Source: Globodera rostochiensis (Eukaryota; Nematoda; Chromadorea; Rhabditida; Heteroderidae). From it: a stretch of DNA of 64,000 bases. Of the stretch, positions 25,301-37,928 are shown in pieces; the stretch's first letter is position 1; each line of letters begins with the position of its first letter. The notes under the pieces were generated by a model. It was given only the letters and a program-made list of their open reading frames with translations, searched no databases and was not told where the DNA came from. Location: positions 6,415,254 through 6,479,253 of the forward strand of contig JAEVLN010000001.1 in assembly GCA_018350325.1 (NCBI GenBank), in the 5' to 3' direction. The translations under genes were made by a program, and so were the position numbers.

Positions 25301-28300
25301 GCAAAGCATGCTGTTTGTCGGCGTGGAAATTGCGCTGCACCGCGCGGAACTCGTGCACCTCGCGTACGTCGGCCATTGCACGCCACGGCAGGGGACGCTG
25401 CGCGTCGACGACCCGCTCGCGCAGGTCGCTGATGTCTTTGACGCGACGGCCTTCGTTCAGCTGGACAAGCGCTCGACGCAGCGATGTCAGCTCGCGTTGT
25501 GCAGCTGCACGCGCCTTTTGCTCGTCCTTGTCGAGGAGCTGAGTGATTAATTATTAACATCGATAGTCCGGAGTTCAAAAAATAACAAAACAAAAACCTC
25601 ATCTTCTGCCTGTTGTTGTTGCCTGTCCCCGTGTTGCTGAATGTGCTGCAACGCGTCCCGTGCCTCTTTCTCATGCTGTTGATCAACCGCCTTCAGTTGC
25701 TTCAGCCGCCTGCGCAACTCCCACAGCTCATCAATGCGATCGTCGATCAACTTACGAAATCTAAAATAAAATAAAATTTTCACTAATGAACCCTTTACAA
25801 ATTTCTTCATAAATTGTACCGACTATGCCTTAGCAGCTGGTCCATGAAGGTGTTGATCAGCCGAACTCGTTGCGAGGGGTTCAGCGCGTAAACGGAAGTC
25901 TAAGAGAGAAAATGACATATATATTTATTAGTCTTATTTCAAAAAAATTTTTGTTTTCATCTTAAAGGATTGTCGTTGTCCGACCTTTTCAAGCAGTTCA
26001 ATGATATCCGGATGTTGTTCGACAAAAAGGAATCCGTCGTCCTCGTAACAGTGCATAAGTCCCCGCAATTGTCGTCGCCACTTGGTGTAGAAGCCGGACG
26101 TGATCAGCAACAGTCTGATCACCTCGCTCAGGTCCAAAAAGTCTCGGGACAACTCCCACACTTTAGCACCTGACAACAACAACAAATGTGCCCAAATTCA
26201 TGTTGTACCCGCCAGTCAAATCCCCACCCCCTCACCGTGTATTTTAAGTTGATTGCTGCATTCGCGATTGATCCGTCGGATTCGCTTCCCGTGCACGGGA
26301 TGGTCAAAGTCCTTGACCACCTCATTTCCGATGTGGTCAGGATTGGACAAATCCGCTAAAAAAATGTTCAATTGATCAAAAAGAAAAATTCAACAAAAAC
26401 GCACCGGCGTTGCCATCGTCCTGGTTAATGCAATTTCTCAACACTTCCAACAGCGTGTCGAGCAATCGATAAAAACAGGAAAGCTCCTTGATTTGCCGGG
26501 TAACTGAAAATGTGAATAAACGAACGGCATACAATTTTTTAAATTAAATTGATTTGTTAATTTTATTTAATTTTCCGAATTTCTCCAAAAAAAATTCCAA
26601 CCAAGACACAAACCCAGGGCGGTCGCAATTTGCGGGATGTTGAACATGCAGGGCGACTGCTGATCGTTCGCGTCCGTATGCAACAGTTCGGCGAACGTGT
26701 GGAAGAAGCTGGAGATGGTCAGGATGTCCCAGTAGTGCTCGCGCGGCACCCAATCGGGCCAACGCAGCGCTTTGAACTCGGGGAAAGGCTGTAAAAAAAT
26801 ATGCAATTTATCCAAAGAGACGTTCAGTGCAACCAAAATTGACATTGGTGGGCATGTACTAGGGATGTTCAAGACTGAAAAATGACGCCCAAGACTCGAG
26901 ACTCTCGAACATCCCCCCCCCCCCAGTATGTGTACTACTAGTACATGGAATTGCCACCACACCTTCAGATCTTCGCAAAGCAAATCGTCACGCGGCTTCC
27001 TCCACTCGGCAAGCGACTCGCGCTCTCGCCGCCGGCGCTCAACCTGCCGCTTCCGCTCCGCCTCCTTTGCCTCGTGGATGGCCTCGCGCAGCGCGGCAAT
27101 GTGCGCGTCGGTGAGCAGTCGCCGCGATTGGCACCACCTGACAAAGGAAAAATGTGGGAAAATGGTTGTCAAACAAATTGAAGAGGACCGCAAATTTTTT
27201 TGCCCTGAAAAAAACCCCCCATTTTCCCAGGCACTCTAGACGAACCTGTCCAGCTGTAACACGCCCGCCTTTTCCGCTTGACGGAACAACGGCTCCAGCT
27301 GAAGCTGCTGGTCGTTTATTTTCTAAAATTGCAACAACAAAACAAAATTGTTTACAGAACTTGGATTCACCCCTCACCCGTTTCTTGCGCAAATCGTCCG
27401 CTTTGCTTGTCGCCGTCTTATTCTTCAGTGTTTCCTCTTTTTTCTTCTTCCTCTGATGTTCATCATCTCTGCTGTTGTGGTGGTGGTGGTGGCCGGTTGT
27501 TGAACTGCTTGGCCCTGCTGTTGCTTCGTCGTCCTGTTGGTTGCCGCTGCGGTTGTTTTGATGCCGTTGTAACACTGGAGATGCTCCCCAAAAGGAGGAT
27601 GAAGACGAGGCTTGCGCCGAACTGTCGTCAAAGAGAGACATGGCTGAAAGCGCCGATGCTCTGGTCGGAGTGTGCTGCTCGCCGGCCTCTTACAGAGAAT
27701 GGTTTTAAATTAATTTAAAAATGATTTTGTTGAAAAACTGTTAAAAAACATCAGATTTTTAAAATTTTAACCGCCCGACTAGCCTCCCCTAAAAACACCC
27801 ACTCGTCGTCGACGTTTTCTTGCGCTTGGTGTGCGGAAATTTTGGCTCCGGACCGGCAAAAATGTGCTGCCAGCGTGACCGGTCCAAACGAAAATCGGCC
27901 AACGCGCTGGGCTAAAAAATTTAAAAAAATAAAAAATGACTTTCAATCCTCGCCATGTGCCCACCTTCACCACAATGCATCCGTCTGCACTCAGTTCAGT
28001 GTAATAGCGAATGAACAATTTGATTTTGGCTCGCGTAATATTGGTGAGTTTGCCACGCCTAAAAAGTGGTTGGTATATTAAATTTGTGAACTTTTTTGAT
28101 CATATTGCCGCACGCTCCGTAATTGGTGAAGGGAGAAAAAGGTTTGCCAGATATACGAGACATTTAACTTTTCTAAATTTTGTGTGCCAATTTTGAAACA
28201 AAAAAAAACGTTTCAGTTTTCAATTAGAATTTCCAAGGATCAAATTATGCATCAATGAACGCAATAATCGTACCCAATTTGTGCGTGCGGGACATTGGAC

Positions 28301-30026
28301 ACCTGGCTAGGCATGGCGCTGCCTTTTTTGCCAACATTTTCTTCTTCCTCCTCCTCACTGCTGCTTGTACTGCTCGAAGCCGTCGATGATGATGGTTCGT
28401 CGTTTTTCTCCCCGCCGGTGTTCAGAATTTTCAATGTGTACGCAATGCATTCGGGCGGGCACAACTCCAGTCCGTCTCTGAAAAAGGGGGAAAAAACCAT
28501 TGAATACAATCTATGAAAATGGCGTGGAATAGAAACAAAATCTGCCGAACACTCCAGAAAATTGCAATTAAAAATCAGTCGATAGAAAATAGTTTTTAGG
28601 GGTGTTCTGGGACGAAGAATCAGAATCTGACCTCCATTTCGCCCGATTTCGAACCCCGGACCCGAATTCGAATTTTTCAAAAAATCGATTTTCTAAATTT
28701 TACAATAAATATTGAAAAGGTCGTTTCCGGGATTTTCTGACGCGTAAAATTCGAATCTGATATCTAAAAAGCCAAATTAATTCGTTTATTGTTTGTTTTT
28801 GCAAAAAAAAAAAAAATTTTTTTTGGAAATAAGTCCTATTTCCAAAATCAAATAATTGATGAAAAATCTTAGACAAAGAATCAAAGATTTGACAAAATCT
28901 AAGGTCAGATTCGTGATCCTGCCCATTAAAAATTTGTTGCAGCTAACTCTTTGTTCGTCGGCGATTTTTTTGACGGTGATTTGGCACTGGCCCCCATCGA
29001 CGACGACGCTTTGCGCAGATGACCTCCGCCGCCGGCGGCGCTGCCCCATCATTCATTTGGCCATTTTGCATCGTCGCATTTTGTTGTTGTTGGTGGTCCT
29101 TGCGCTGTTTGTCCTCCGTCGGTGGCCGCCGGTAGTCAATGCCGACCACCCGTCCCAACCACCGTCGGTCATGTGACGACAAGCCTTGTCGATAGGTTAC
29201 CTAAATATAATATAACAAATTAATTTTGGAGAAAATTTGTTCTAAGAAAAGTTCCTGAAGAAAATCAAGCCCAAATCTTGCACTTTGTGTATCCCCAAAT
29301 TTTCCTCGTCAAAATAACCTTTTCGTCCATGAAGTAGCGGTCGCGCATGAACGTCGTCACGTCGGAGACCAGCTCGTCAAGACGGGCACGGCCGGTGAAG
29401 CGGTGGACGAGGAAGAGAATGGGCACCTCCAAATAGGCCGGAAATGTGTTGATTTGTTCCTGAAAATTCCTGTTTCGCATATAGTTAATTCAAACAAAGA
29501 AATCGAAAATTTTCTGAACCTCATCCCTAACAAAAAAAAAATGTCAACTTTAGACAAAAAAAAAAAACAGGGAAAAATCGATATAAGACCCTCGACCAAA
29601 AATTGATGAAATTTACGGGCCTGACGGACTCAAACAAAATTTTTATTTTGAAATTTTTTTTTATGTTTCTAAATGTGTTTTATTTTCAATTTTCAAATGA
29701 AAAAGACGAACTATTGCATCCTGCTCGGACTTCAAGGCCTCGTCATAGGTCAGGCTGGCCCGACCCGTAATTGTACAGTTCCAACAGCTCGAGTTCAGTT
29801 GGATCATTCGTTCAAAGTAGTCACTAAACAAACATAAACATTTTTATGCAAAAAAAAAAAATAAAACCCAAAACCAGGCCCCCGGATAATGGGTCCATAA
29901 AATAACGTACTCGTATTCCAGGAAAACTTCGTTGGTTGAGGGCAGGTAGAAAATTTCGGTGTTCGGGAGCAATCCATCGGGAATGGGTCTAATGCGCTGG
30001 AATTCTTTGTTCTGGGTGGTTGGCAT
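22357..30026 (-). CDS. BAZ1A/ACF1-like ISWI remodeller subunit
   Basis: This is the accessory subunit of ISWI nucleosome-spacing complexes in the nucleus. The first exon (ATG at 30026) and the next ones (29.9-29.3 kb) encode the WAC module, with a Y-F-E-R-M-I-Q-L-N-S core, LTYDEALKSE and a VxxFMRDRYFMDE end. Basic and acidic linkers follow (29.2-27.0 kb, including a WLGRVVGIDYRRPP strand). The DDT domain is at about 26.8-26.6 kb (FHTFAELLHTDAND). WHIM motifs are at 26.5-25.1 kb, including GRDRAFRSYYYM. A coiled coil lies near 25.75-25.6 kb and the C-terminal helical region (FVEWQRALKGCQ) near 23.3 kb. The protein ends in long acidic tracts with two RKPVTKYG copies and a TGA at 22357-22359. 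No PHD finger or bromodomain is present, although both are usual in the family. Not every exon border was fixed. Confidence 0.8.
22486..23200 (-). repeat. Tandem exon duplication in the BAZ1A-like gene
   Basis: Two successive exons end in the same R-x-RKPVTKYG|G junction (near 22535 and 22936). Each is followed by an exon starting VEMDVD, then N-L-N-L-D-E-E or K-L-D-F-D-E-E. This points to local duplication of an acidic exon pair. Confidence 0.65.
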
Positions 30027-30546
30027 TGTTGTTGTAGAACAAAAATTAGTTTATTAATTGCACTGCTGTAGCAATATGTCTCTTTTCTCGAAAATATTGG
30101 CTAGGGGAAAAGCATTAGAAAGAATTTACACTTTTAGCATTTAAGAAATCCATTTAATTGTTTGTGAACTGATTTCAACACATTGTGAGTATTTCTCATC
30201 GAACTGAACCAAAAGAATAATTAAAATTTCGGTCGAAAGTCCGTTTTTAATATAAATTGAGCAATGGATGGCTTTAGGTGCCCATATTCAGATTAGAAAA
30301 GTGTGTCCTCTCGAGCAAGAATTGTTTTTGTTTTCGTTTTGTTTTCACTGTCAAAAAAAGATTTACATTTTGCCACAACTTATTTAAAACTTTCTCGGAA
30401 ATCAACCTACATAGCTAAACAAATCTGGCACAAATGGAAGGTTTTCGTTGTTTAGAAGCTAGGTATATTATTTAGCAGGAACTAAACGATGGTATACAAA
30501 ACCTTGAAAAATTTATAGTCAGAAAAGAGGAAAACTAAATGTCTTT
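30027..30546. other. Upstream region of the BAZ1A-like gene
   Basis: AT-rich with no coding chain. It is the likely promoter and 5' UTR region of the minus-strand gene. It ends at the edge of the inverted duplication. Confidence 0.6.
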
Positions 30547-32144
30547 CACCGTAATGCTAATACAAAACAACCCATACATACGTTATCTGCTTAAAATCGC
30601 CAAATTTTAGAATTCGATTTTCAAACAAAATTCAACAAAATGTAAAACAACAACGCTTTCCTAAATTTGGCACTTAATACGTTCAAGCACACTTTAAAAA
30701 AAAGAGTCAAAAGTGAAATGAATGAATGAATTTGTTCACATCCGTCATTTTTTTTTTTTGCCACTAAAGAGGCGTCTTCGACAATTGTTGGTCGGCACGA
30801 GCAGCCGCCATGCGTCTGTAGAGCGCGTTCATTTGTTCCTGAACAAAACAAATTGTTTTTGTAAAGTTTGCATTTTTTTTTATTAAAAAAAAATGGAAAA
30901 AAAAATGTAAATGTCTAATTTGTAAGGTTGTTGGCCATTCTGCGGGATTGTGTTGACAAAGAGATTAGAAACTTCCAACGATTTTGTAAAACAAAAATGT
31001 CCGGTATGCATTTTTTCAATTTTTGTTAGTTTTAACCAATTTTCTACACAAAAAAAGAGGCCCAAATTTGGATCCATTCCAATAAAACACTGACCAGAAT
31101 AATGAATGTGAGCACAGTGTGCGGGCCAAGTCGCATGTAATAGGGCAAAAAGCCTTTCCAAAGTGCAAAAATGCCCTCGTTGGCCAACACACGCCGCACA
31201 ACGTCCAAACGCCGGAAAATTCGGGACGCCCGTCGACAATTCGCATGTTTTGGATTCTGATTAAAAAAGACTTTTTTTTTGTTGAATTTTAATTTAATTT
31301 GAAAAAACAAATTAAATTGAAAATGTTCAACCTCGTCTTCACAATGTCCACGGGCATTGAGGCGACGGTGGTGGCCAAACCGGAGGCCATTGATGCGCAA
31401 AAATGGAGCGGAATGCCTTCGTGGAAGTGGCCGGTGGCGAGCAGTTGCTGCTTCGCCTGCGAGTAGGTGGCCAACTGCGCCGCGTTCACAACCATCGCAC
31501 GGATCACCGTCGGCGTGCAGCCCTTAGAATTTTTTTTTTTTTTTGTAAAAATAATTTTGGACAAAAAGCGGGTTGATAAATAGCAAAATGTAGAAAAGCT
31601 ATAGTAACTAATTTTTTTTTTTGTAGTTTTTTTAATAAATGTCCAACCCTCCAAAGTGTGGGGACGCCCTCCTCGCGCGTGACGCGCACCAACGCATTGA
31701 ATACGCTTGTGTAATTGCGCCGCTCGGCGGGTGGAAGTCGTCCGTCCGCCGTCATACGGACCAAAGCCAATTCCATCGGATTACTGAAAAAAATAATTCT
31801 TAACTTTGGAGAAGACCCCGGTGAAACAGCAATCCGAAGAGTCAGCTAGGTTATGTATTTAAAGTCCACTTTTAATGGAAAAAACAAAAATTTCCCATTT
31901 TTGGGTAGAAAAGGTCCAACTTCGTGGAAAAAAAATTCAAAAAAAAAAACTCCGAAGCCCCCCCGTCCCCTCTTTACCCGATCACCGAAGCGACACCGCC
32001 GGCGCCCATGCCCAACAAGGCTTTGAGTGCAAAAGAGGGCGGCGTCGCCACCGTTTGCCGACTCTCGCCCGCTGTGGTGGTGGTGGTGCTGAACTGCTCG
32101 ATCAGCCACGAGTAAATGCCGAGCCGTGTGGTAGTGTACGTGGC
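30547..32144 (-). pseudogene. Inverted partial copy of the mitochondrial carrier gene
   Basis: On the minus strand this repeats 36122-37716 almost base for base, including introns and 3' flank. It therefore contains the end of carrier exon 3 through the last exon. The first two exons are absent. In the exon corresponding to 37012-37174 the T run is one base shorter (31207-31209, versus TTTT at 37059-37062), which shifts the frame. It is a DNA-level duplication, not a retrocopy, because introns are kept. One end fuses with the NIPBL-like exon at 32144. Confidence 0.9.
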
Positions 32145-33169
32145 GGACAACCTGGCCCACTTTCCCTACACGGTGCTGGACGAGCCGCTGTACGTGATTC
32201 ACCAGGCTAACTCTATCATCTCCGTGTCCGGCCAAAGCATTCTCAGCCGATTTCGGCAGTTGCTTCTCCCTTCTACGAGCCGAGGAGATGGTACGAGAGA
32301 ACAACAACAGGTGCAGCATCAACTTCAACACGTTCACCTGCAACAACAACAACAACAACAACAACAGCAGTCCCCACAAAGGCCGACGACGCGTAAAAGG
32401 TATTTGGATTTGTCCGGCCGATCATCTAATGCGTCTTCAATGGGCAGCAGCGGTAGTAGCGGTGCGCTGCTGCCACCCGAGGAGTTGGAGGAGTTCAGCG
32501 TGGAGTAGAATTAACATTTTTTTGCTTCTGTTCAGAGCATTTGCCATCCGACAGAACGCACATTTTGGAACTGAAGCTGAACAGCCAGGCCTGTTTTCTG
32601 CTGCTGCATTTGAAGTTGTTTCTGCTTCGAATGTATGGATTAAAAGAGGAGTAAGTTGTTTTTTTTGCAGGTAGTTCGTGGTATCCTCTCGTGGCCTTTA
32701 TTTCAGCAAGATTGCCGAGTACACGCCGTCGGAGGCGGCCGCGGTGTACGAGAAGGCGTGCAGCCGGCGCAACATTCGCTGCTTTGCCCCCGATTTTGTC
32801 ATCAACGAACTGGCCACCGCGGGGGAGCAGCAACGGAACGCGGACGATTGGGCGGAGAGGCGACGCATTGCGGAAGATTTTCACAAGGTTAGCTAGCGGC
32901 GGTGGATGGTTGATCAGGAATGTAATCGGATGCCAAAAAATAATAATTCAGAACCCTGTACAAAAAATTCCTGAGAATGCGGTATTTCTTATCTCCCTCC
33001 CCCCCCCACCGTACAGTTTCACGAAATGCTTCTGTCACTGGACGAACGACGGGACGACGACGAGGATGAAGCAGCCGTGGGCGTCGTCGCTGTGGTGCCG
33101 CCTTTCCCTTGTGCTGCTACAATAACCGCGACTGTTGGTGATCAACAGCACCAACAACTACAGCAATAA
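32116..33169 (+). pseudogene. 5'-truncated NIPBL/SCC2 cohesin-loader gene end
   Basis: NIPBL/SCC2 loads cohesin on chromatin. Only its C-terminal part is here. The first exon (to 32499) encodes VYVADNLAHFPY, EPLYVIH and SVSG...SRFRQLL, then a Gln-rich and Ser-rich insert. It is followed by 32538-32650 (helical LELKLNSQACFLLLHLKL), 32707-32887 (EYTPSEAAAVYEKAC, the conserved SPSESAKVYDK-like motif) and 33017-33169 (an acidic then Gln-rich end, TAA). Phases are consistent. Upstream of about 32144 the sequence is the inverted carrier copy, so more than 1000 N-terminal residues expected for the family are missing. An in-frame ATG at 32116 lies in carrier-derived sequence. Confidence 0.85.
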
Positions 33170-33619
33170 TTGACCAATCGATCGATTGATTGGACTGATC
33201 CGATCCGCCGATGATTGTTCACCCTTTTCTACCGTTTATTTGAGCATATTTTGTTTGTCTCCCCTTTCTCCAAATCACAACATCCCCTACAGAGACACAC
33301 AACAGACAGACTCGGAAGCCATTTTAAGAATTTTGTTGGTTCTTTTTTGGTCTCTTCCCCATTTGAAATTTCTTTATATGTCTCCTCTCTATGTCACATA
33401 TTTTTAATATGCGCGTCGTTGTGCTGCCCCGGACACCCAAAAAAACAAAACAAAAATTAGTTCTCATTATTGGTCCAATCAGAGAAAAACCTCACCCAAT
33501 TGAATGAATGAATATACATTTTTCAATTATAAATTTTGACTTTGTTGCTGCTGCTGCTGTTTGCTTTGAATAAGGCAAACAAAAAGTATTTTTTATGTGA
33601 ATAAAGCTTACATATTTAC
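33170..33619. other. 3' flank of NIPBL-like fragment
   Basis: Non-coding T/C-rich sequence, presumably the native 3' UTR and spacer. Nothing else is seen. Confidence 0.6.
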
Positions 33620-34626
33620 TAGAGCTGTTCGAGAGTCTCGGTCTCGAACCGAGAAATTTCTCGGTTTTTTTTTTTGGGTCTCGGTCTCGACTCTCGGGTT
33701 TTTGGTCTCGGAAAGCGAGACTTTTTTGCACTGGTAAAGATGGAATTTTTGGTGAGAAATCATTAGAGAATTAGGTATGTGCTTGGAATTGAAAACACAC
33801 AATGACAAATTTAGAAATCCTTTAATACTTTGTCAACTTTTGGAATACAATGTGCATATGGCGCAGTGGTTAAATTCTGTGTCACTTACTCTGTATTGTC
33901 GTAAGTTCTAGTCCCCCCAGTGAAATTAATTTTTCTCCTTTTAAATTGATAATTAGATACTCATTTTTACTGATTCTTAAAAAACATCACCCAGTAAACC
34001 TTATAAAATGGTGATTTTTTTTTGCAATTTTAAGCATATTTTTCCTAATTAAATTCACTAAAGCTTCTTAAAAAGCTTCAAAAAATTACCGCGTTTCTAA
34101 ATTTGGTAGCAAATCTCTTCACAAATCGAGTCAAAAATTCAAAATTTTCTCGGCGGCGCCTATCGGCACCGCCGACCCCCCACCAAAAGTTAAGCAGAAT
34201 TCCAAAAAAATTTATTTTTAAAATTTCTTAACAAAAAAATGCATTACTCCCCGAAAATACACTCCTAAATTGAATTTTTTTAATTCTTTCCCCGGCGGTT
34301 CCGATGGGCTGGACCATCGGACAAAAAGCGTTCCAGAAATAAAAATGGGAATTTAAATTTGTCGCGAAGTGTAAAACTATTTATTTAAAATTTTTGAGCT
34401 TAAAATAAAAAATTTTCAGTGAATTTTAAAAAAATTTTCAAAAAAGTCTCGATCTCGGGTCTCGAACCGAGAAATTTCTCGGTTTTTTTGGGTCTGTCTC
34501 GAGTCTCGGGGTCATTTCTCGGTCTCGAGTCTCGGTGTCATTTCTCGGTCTCGGTCTCGAGTCTCGGTGTCATTTCTCGGTCTCGGTCTCGAGTCTCGGT
34601 AAATTTCAAGTCTCGAACAGCTCTAA
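33620..34626. mobile_element. 1-kb element with CTCGG-rich inverted ends
   Basis: Left end TAGAGCTGTTCGAGA and right end TCTCGAACAGCTCTA are inverted copies. Both subterminal zones repeat GTCTCGGTCTCGA and the word GAACCGAGAAATTTCTCGG. The interior holds a tRNA-like stretch (33855-33925) and a GC hairpin (34151). There is no transposase ORF, so it is probably non-autonomous. Confidence 0.8.
33855..33925 (+). other. tRNA-like sequence inside the MITE
   Basis: TGGCGCAGTGG fits the A box, and AGTTCTAGTCCC at the usual distance is a decayed B box. Acceptor-stem pairing is poor, so it is a tRNA-derived relic. Confidence 0.45.
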
Positions 34627-34963
34627 TATTTACATACAATTAATTATGCGCGAGCATTATTTCGTTGTCGGACGGACTTATCATCAAAATTGTAATGGAC
34701 AAAATGTGTGTTTGTTTTGTGAACGTTGTTTTCTCTCGTCACAAAGTGCAAAATTGGATCAATTTTAAAGTGCACTGACTTCGCCGATTGTCCTGTGACC
34801 CATACAAATTAGAGATGGCGTCACCGAACATTTTTTGTTTGGTCTTACTTTCCGAAGCCTTCAAAATTTTAGAAAACCGAAATTTTCGAGCCCAAAAACT
34901 AAAAACGCTGTTCTGAGCGAATTACTAGTAAATTTGCCAATTGAAACAGGAGGTAATATAACG

Positions 34964-37503
34964 ATGAGCAGCCCCCAAAGTGCGGCCGCCACACCCACCA
35001 TTATACAACAGCAGACAATTCCAAATGCGGTCAAATTTCTGTTCGGTGGAATTGCCGGGTAATAAAAATATTAAAAAAAAAAATTTTTTTTAAATATAAA
35101 ACTAACTTAATTTGTGCGTACAAATTAGCCACCTTTTCTTTGACTAGGTGGGTAAGCAGCTAAAAATATGAAATAATCAACAAAAAATCCAATATTCAGA
35201 CCCATTTTTTCAGAATGGGCGCCACTCTATTCGTGCAGCCGCTGGACTTGGTCAAGAATCGGATGCAATTGTCTGGAATGCAGGGCAAACCGCGCGAGTT
35301 CACCTCTACCTTCCACGCCATCCGCACCATCATGGCCAGGGAAGGGCCGCTGGCCATGTACAACGGTCAGTTGACTGCAGTGCTGTTGAAGTTTGCTGCA
35401 AAAAAAGGGGACGGGTAGGGCCGAAATGTTTTTTGACAAAAAAAAATCAAGAGGGGGGACCCTATTGTTTTGCACTTTTACAATTTTTTGTGACTAATTA
35501 ACAAATTGAGTCAAAAATTCAAAAATTTTCTCGGCGGCGCCTATCGGCACCGCCGACCCACCCGCCCGCGCCACCAAAAGCAGAGTTTTTTTTAGGCTGT
35601 GCTTTTTTTGCTTTTATAAAAGCCTCAATCGATGAAAATAATAAAAAAAAAAAAATGAAATTTGTGAGTTAAAAGATTTAATAGAATTTTTGCTTTATTT
35701 GCTTTCTGCTCAAAACTAAAATTGTCTTTTTTTTGTTTTAATTCAAGAAAATAATAGCGCTTCGATACGGCGCTCTAAAAAAAGCGCAAAAAAATTTGCA
35801 TTTTGAAAAATTTGAAAATTGACAAAAATTTTTAGAAATTTATGTTAAAAATTCTAAAAAATTTACTGAAAATTGAACTTTTTTTGGAAAAAATTTTTAA
35901 GAAAAAAATGCAATAAAACCAAAAAATACAAACCTATTTTTTCAGCAAAAAATTGCTTAAGAAAAATGCAATAAAACTCAAAAATGCACCCCTAAGAATC
36001 GACTTTTTTGTTTGGCCCCCCCCCCGAAAATTTTTTCTGGCTACGGCCTTGCTAGGGAGTACTTTAAAAGGTTCATTTGGGAATATTCGTTTTAGGACTC
36101 TCTGCCGGCTTGGCCCGACAGGCCACGTACACTACCACACGGCTCGGCATTTACTCGTGGCTGATCGAGCAGTTCAGCACCACCACCACCACAGCGGGCG
36201 AGAGTCGGCAAACGGTGGCGACGCCGCCCTCTTTTGCACTCAAAGCCTTGTTGGGCATGGGCGCCGGCGGTGTCGCTTCGGTGATCGGGTAAAGAGGGGA
36301 CGGGGGGGCTTCGGAGGTTTTTTTTTTGAATTTTTTTTCCACGAAGTTGGACCTTTTCTACCCAAAAATGGGAAATTTTTGTTTTTTCCATTAAAAGTGG
36401 ACTTTAAATACATAACCTAGCTGACTCTTCGGATTGCTGTTTCACCGGGGTCTTCTCCAAAGTTAAGAATTATTTTTTTCAGTAATCCGATGGAATTGGC
36501 TTTGGTCCGTATGACGGCGGACGGACGACTTCCACCCGCCGAGCGGCGCAATTACACAAGCGTATTCAATGCGTTGGTGCGCGTCACGCGCGAGGAGGGC
36601 GTCCCCACACTTTGGAGGGTTGGACATTTATTAAAAAAACTACAAAAAAAAAAATTAGTTACTATAGCTTTTCTACATTTTGCTATTTATCAACCCGCTT
36701 TTTGTCCAAAATTATTTTTACAAAAAAAAAAAAAAAAATTCTAAGGGCTGCACGCCGACGGTGATCCGTGCGATGGTTGTGAACGCGGCGCAGTTGGCCA
36801 CCTACTCGCAGGCGAAGCAGCAACTGCTCGCCACCGGCCACTTCCACGAAGGCATTCCGCTCCATTTTTGCGCATCAATGGCCTCCGGTTTGGCCACCAC
36901 CGTCGCCTCAATGCCCGTGGACATTGTGAAGACGAGGTTGAACATTTTCAATTTAATTTGTTTTTTCAAATTAAATTAAAATTCAACAAAAAAAAAGTCT
37001 TTTTTAATCAGAATCCAAAACATGCGAATTGTCGACGGGCGTCCCGAATTTTCCGGCGTTTTGGACGTTGTGCGGCGTGTGTTGGCCAACGAGGGCATTT
37101 TTGCACTTTGGAAAGGCTTTTTGCCCTATTACATGCGACTTGGCCCGCACACTGTGCTCACATTCATTATTCTGGTCAGTGTTTTATTGGAATGGATCCA
37201 AATTTGGGCCTCTTTTTTGTGTAGAAAATTGGTTAAAACTAACAAAAATTGAAAAAATGCATACCGGACATTTTTGTTTTACAAAATCGTTGGAAGTTTC
37301 TAATCTCTTTGTCAACACAATCCCGCAGAATGGCCAACAACCTTACAAATTAGACATTTACATTTTTTTTCCGTTTTTTTTTAATAAAAAAAAATGCAAA
37401 CTTTACAAAAACAATTTGTTTTGTTCAGGAACAAATGAACGCGTTCTACAGACGCATGGCGGCTGCTCGTGCCGACCAACAATTGTCGAAGACGCCTCTT
37501 TAG
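34964..37503 (+). CDS. SLC25A11: Mitochondrial 2-oxoglutarate/malate carrier
   Basis: Inner-membrane exchanger of 2-oxoglutarate for malate (malate-aspartate shuttle). Seven exons (34964-35058, 35214-35365, 36096-36288, 36483-36618, 36746-36936, 37012-37174, 37429-37503) sum to 1005 nt, 334 aa, all in phase; the family is about 310-320 aa. The three SLC25 repeats show their signatures: PLDLVKNRMQLSG in repeat 1, NPMELALVRMTADG in repeat 2 (both typical of the oxoglutarate carrier) and PVDIVKTRIQNM in repeat 3. The C terminus is short and basic. The large intron 2 (35366-36095) carries a GC hairpin repeat. A partial inverted copy lies at 30547-32144. Confidence 0.93.
35525..35562. repeat. GC hairpin repeat in carrier intron 2
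   Basis: TCGGCGGCGCCTATCGGCAC and its pairing half, the same core as at 34151 and 63750 and in the same AATTTTCTCGG context. Confidence 0.75.
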
Positions 37504-37928
37504 TGGCAAAAAAAAAAAATGACGGATGTGAACAAATTCATTCATTCATTTCACTTTTGACTCTTTTTTTTAAAGTGTGCTTGAACGTATTAAGTGCCAA
37601 ATTTAGGAAAGCGTTGTTTTACATTTTGTTGAATTTTGTTTGAAAATCGAATTCTAAAATTTGGCGATTTTAAGCAGATAACGTATGTATGGGTTTTTTT
37701 GTATTAGCATTACGGTGATCGGACACGGACGGGAACACTCACACAGAATCAAATTTGTCTGCAATGTACTGATAATGGAACCGGTGTATTTTACTCGAGA
37801 ATAATGAAATGCTCGAGTCGAGCTTGAGGACCGGAACTTCGCAGTCTCATTTTGTTTGATCTGCAAAGAGAAATTGGTGATCTGATTGATGATCGATCAC
37901 TCAGGTGGTACGACTCGTTGACCGGCGG

